In this document: one piece after another, positions 62,222 to 64,000 of the stretch
Position numbering within the stretch: the stretch's first letter is position 1
How the letters are laid out: each line of letters begins with the position of its first letter
DNA from: Halorarum halophilum
GTDB taxonomy: Archaea > Halobacteriota > Halobacteria > Halobacteriales > Haloferacaceae
Length of the DNA stretch: 64,000 bases
Direction: 5' to 3'
Assembly: GCF_013401515.1 (NCBI RefSeq)
Contig: NZ_CP058532.1
Location: forward strand, 1-64,000
Made by a program: the position numbers and the translations under genes
Notes under the pieces: generated by a model
Database searches by the model: none
The model's input: the letters and a program-made list of their open reading frames with translations, nothing else
What the model was told of the DNA's origin: nothing

Positions 62222-64000
62222 CCGAGGAACCGGTGTCGACGAGCTCCTCGGGCCATGACTCCCACCCTGACACGGCCGACATCGAGGTTACACCCGTGGA
62301 GGATTCCGGGATGAAGCCGATGTTGATCACGCAGGTCGATTACACCACCACGACCACTCGTGGGGAGACGCCGGAGCCGGTGATGCACATCTTCGGTCGT
62401 GATGCAGAGAACATCGTCCATCAGGTCGACGTGTACGGTCACGAGCCGTACTTCTACATCCCGACGGAGGCGACCGAAGAGCCCGGCTTCGGCTCAGAAG
62501 AGATCGTATCGGTCCAGCCAGGGTACACATCCATCCGCGGTCGTGAGCTCTCTCGGGTCTACACGCACATCCCGAAGGAAGTCACGAGAATCAGGGACGA
62601 CTACGAACACTACGAGGCGGACGTCGTGTTCCCGAACCGGCTCATGGTCGACTACGAGCTCAAGGACGGGATGCTGATCCCCGATCGTGGGACGCATCAC
62701 ACGTTCGATAGCCCCGAAGAGATCGAGCCATGCACGCCGCCTACAGAGGCGGAGCTCCGTATCCACCACGTGGACATTGAGGTGAACGATCGGAACGGCT
62801 TCCCCGAGAAGGGTGAAGAGCCGATCCTCTGTTTCACCACCTACGACTCGTACGACGAATCATATATCGTATGGTGGTGTAAGGAGAACGCCGACCAGGA
62901 GCTCGACCCCGACCGGAAGGCCGAGCTACTCACCGACCAGGACGCGGGGACCGTCTCACTCCGGTCGTACACGGACGAGGCGAAGATGCTGGATGAGTAC
63001 CTCGACTACGTCGAGGAGACTGATCCCGACCTGATGACGGCGTGGAACATCCCTTTCGACATGCCGTACATCGTCGACCGGCTCAAGAAGCTCGACGCCA
63101 CGTCAATGCGGAATCTCTCGAGAGATCGCCTCTCACGCATCGATGAGGTGTGGGGCGGCCGCGACGTGCCGAACATCAAGGGCCGCGTCGTCTTCGACTT
63201 GCTCCGTGCGTACAAGTTCACGCACTTCAGTGAAGAGGAGAGCTACCGGCTCGAGGCGATCGGTCAGAAGGTGGTCGGCTTCGGCAAGGAGACGTACACT
63301 GGGAAGATCGGCGACCTGTGGGAAGAGGACCCAGACAAACTGCTCGAGTACTCGCTCCAAGACGTCGTGCTCACAGTCGAGATCGACAAGAAGACGGAGA
63401 CCATCGAGTACATCGACTCGCAACGCCGGTTCGTCGGCTCCCGTATCGAGGACTCGATCGTCGCGAACGAAGTCTGCGACATGTACATCCTGCACAAAGC
63501 GCGTGGGAGATTCGTCCTCCCGTCGAAGGGCTCTGAGGACTCCGAGGAATACAGTGGCGGCGCTGTATTCGACGCGTACAGTGGTATCGCCGACATGGTG
63601 GCGGTACTCGACTTGAAGTCGCTGTACCCGATGTGCATGGTCTCGATGAACCTCTCCCCCGAGACGTCGGTCGACCCCGACGTGTACGAGGGAGACACCT
63701 ACGAGTCACCGAACGGGCTCCACTTCCGCAAGGAACCGGACGGAATCATCCGAGAGATCGTCGACGAGCTCCTCGGCGAGCGGGAAGCGAAGAAGTCCGA
63801 GCGCGACGAGCACCACCCCGACTCGGATGCGTACAAGCGCCTCGATCGCCAGCAAGTGGCGGTGAAGGTCGTGATGAACAGCCTGTACGGTGTCCTGGGG
63901 TGGGAGCAGTTCCGCCTCTACGACAAGGACATGGGCGCCGCGGTCACCGCCACCGGACGGGGCGTGATCCAGTTCACCGAGGAGGTCGTCGAAGACCTGG
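62218..64000 (+). CDS. polB: Family B DNA polymerase, 3' end outside window
   Basis: About 594 codons visible, open at the window end. After an N-terminal domain, Exo I HHVDIEV (Asp about 185), Exo II TAWNIPFDMPYI (about 274-285) and Exo III YSLQDVVL give proofreading; Pol A motif LDLKSLYPMCM (about 463-473) and Pol B motif KVVMNSLYGVLG (about 549-560) give synthesis. The Pol C D-T-D motif lies beyond 64000. The first 20 residues cover a dispersed DNA element (62236-62275). Replicates the viral genome with the primase, MCM-like protein and ligase of this window. Confidence 0.95.
   Translation, partial: MTEEPVSTSSSGHDSHPDTADIEVTPVEDSGMKPMLITQVDYTTTTTRGETPEPVMHIFGRDAENIVHQVDVYGHEPYFYIPTEATEEPGFGSEEIVSVQPGYTSIRGRELSRVYTHIPKEVTRIRDDYEHYEADVVFPNRLMVDYELKDGMLIPDRGTHHTFDSPEEIEPCTPPTEAELRIHHVDIEVNDRNGFPEKGEEPILCFTTYDSYDESYIVWWCKENADQELDPDRKAELLTDQDAGTVSLRSYTDEAKMLDEYLDYVEETDPDLMTAWNIPFDMPYIVDRLKKLDATSMRNLSRDRLSRIDEVWGGRDVPNIKGRVVFDLLRAYKFTHFSEEESYRLEAIGQKVVGFGKETYTGKIGDLWEEDPDKLLEYSLQDVVLTVEIDKKTETIEYIDSQRRFVGSRIEDSIVANEVCDMYILHKARGRFVLPSKGSEDSEEYSGGAVFDAYSGIADMVAVLDLKSLYPMCMVSMNLSPETSVDPDVYEGDTYESPNGLHFRKEPDGIIREIVDELLGEREAKKSERDEHHPDSDAYKRLDRQQVAVKVVMNSLYGVLGWEQFRLYDKDMGAAVTATGRGVIQFTEEVVEDL
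62236..62275 (+). repeat. GCCATG-CCCCTACCCTC element, copy 7
   Basis: gtcgacgagctcctcgggcc then atgactcccaccctgacacg, translated here as part of the PolB N-terminus. Confidence 0.5.

Overview
The window looks like the middle of the genome of a tailed virus (Caudoviricetes, contractile-tail type) that infects a haloarchaeon. The signs are very acidic proteins, leaderless genes about 28 nt behind archaeal TATA/BRE boxes, haloarchaeal families (DUF5805, the PadR type beginning MYDLTGFQRDL, Orc1/Cdc6 with a G-string ORB origin, ParA with a small CopG-like partner), archaeal replication proteins (fused PriS/PriL primase, MCM-like ATPase, RadA-like recombinase, PolB) beside phage baseplate genes, and one of the largest tRNA sets seen in an archaeal virus. 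The closest described relative that I can name from memory is the HGTV-1 type of halovirus, known for 36 tRNA genes; I could not check identity. The window has no CRISPR array, no insertion sequence and no rRNA.

Layout. 1-12241: tail and adhesin genes (CBM-like and LamG-like proteins, two large tail-fibre paralogs, gp25-like, gpJ-like and gpI-like baseplate genes, a prefoldin-like protein, a papain-fold lectin/peptidase-like protein). 12487-20797: replication and recombination (candidate SSB, RadA-like ATPase, MCM-like AAA+ protein, DnaQ-type exonuclease, PadR regulator, PriS/PriL primase). 20798-28118: a GHKL ATPase operon and a ParB-like protein. 28242-31690: small overlapping genes. 31800-35827: sugar-nucleotide epimerase, UDP-sugar dehydrogenase and a GT-B-like glycosyltransferase. 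35914-42198: RarA C-terminal homologue, ERCC4 nuclease and many small zinc-finger and unknown genes, including HIT-like and Mom/GNAT-like proteins. 42416-46051: PD-(D/E)XK nuclease, dCTP deaminase, a second PadR, a HAD phosphatase. 46225-47196 and 53010-59106: 30 recognisable tRNAs plus two tRNA-like elements, interrupted by a plasmid-like cassette (48418-52708: DUF5805, RelE-like toxin pair, ORB origin, orc1/cdc6, zinc ribbon, CopG-like, parA) and by a LAGLIDADG endonuclease. 59149-64000: DNA ligase, small genes and a family B DNA polymerase that runs off the end.

Regulation. Almost everything is on the + strand in tightly overlapping operons. Two promoter classes can be read: a rigid GAAAACTGGTATAT type in front of tail, membrane and nuclease genes, and a looser AGAAACnnTTA type in front of most others. 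Leadered mRNAs of replication genes begin with a small hairpin carrying a UGGAA loop (SSB, primase, GHKL, dcd, and the operon leading to PolB), which I propose is a translational operator. Two dispersed DNA motifs, RTGCCACCANNRRCG (about 26 copies, both strands, in and between genes) and a GCCATGnCCCCTACCCTC element at gene ends, plus five TACG-rich tracts upstream of promoters, are not explained by any gene and are the least-described features of the window. Counts were made by eye.
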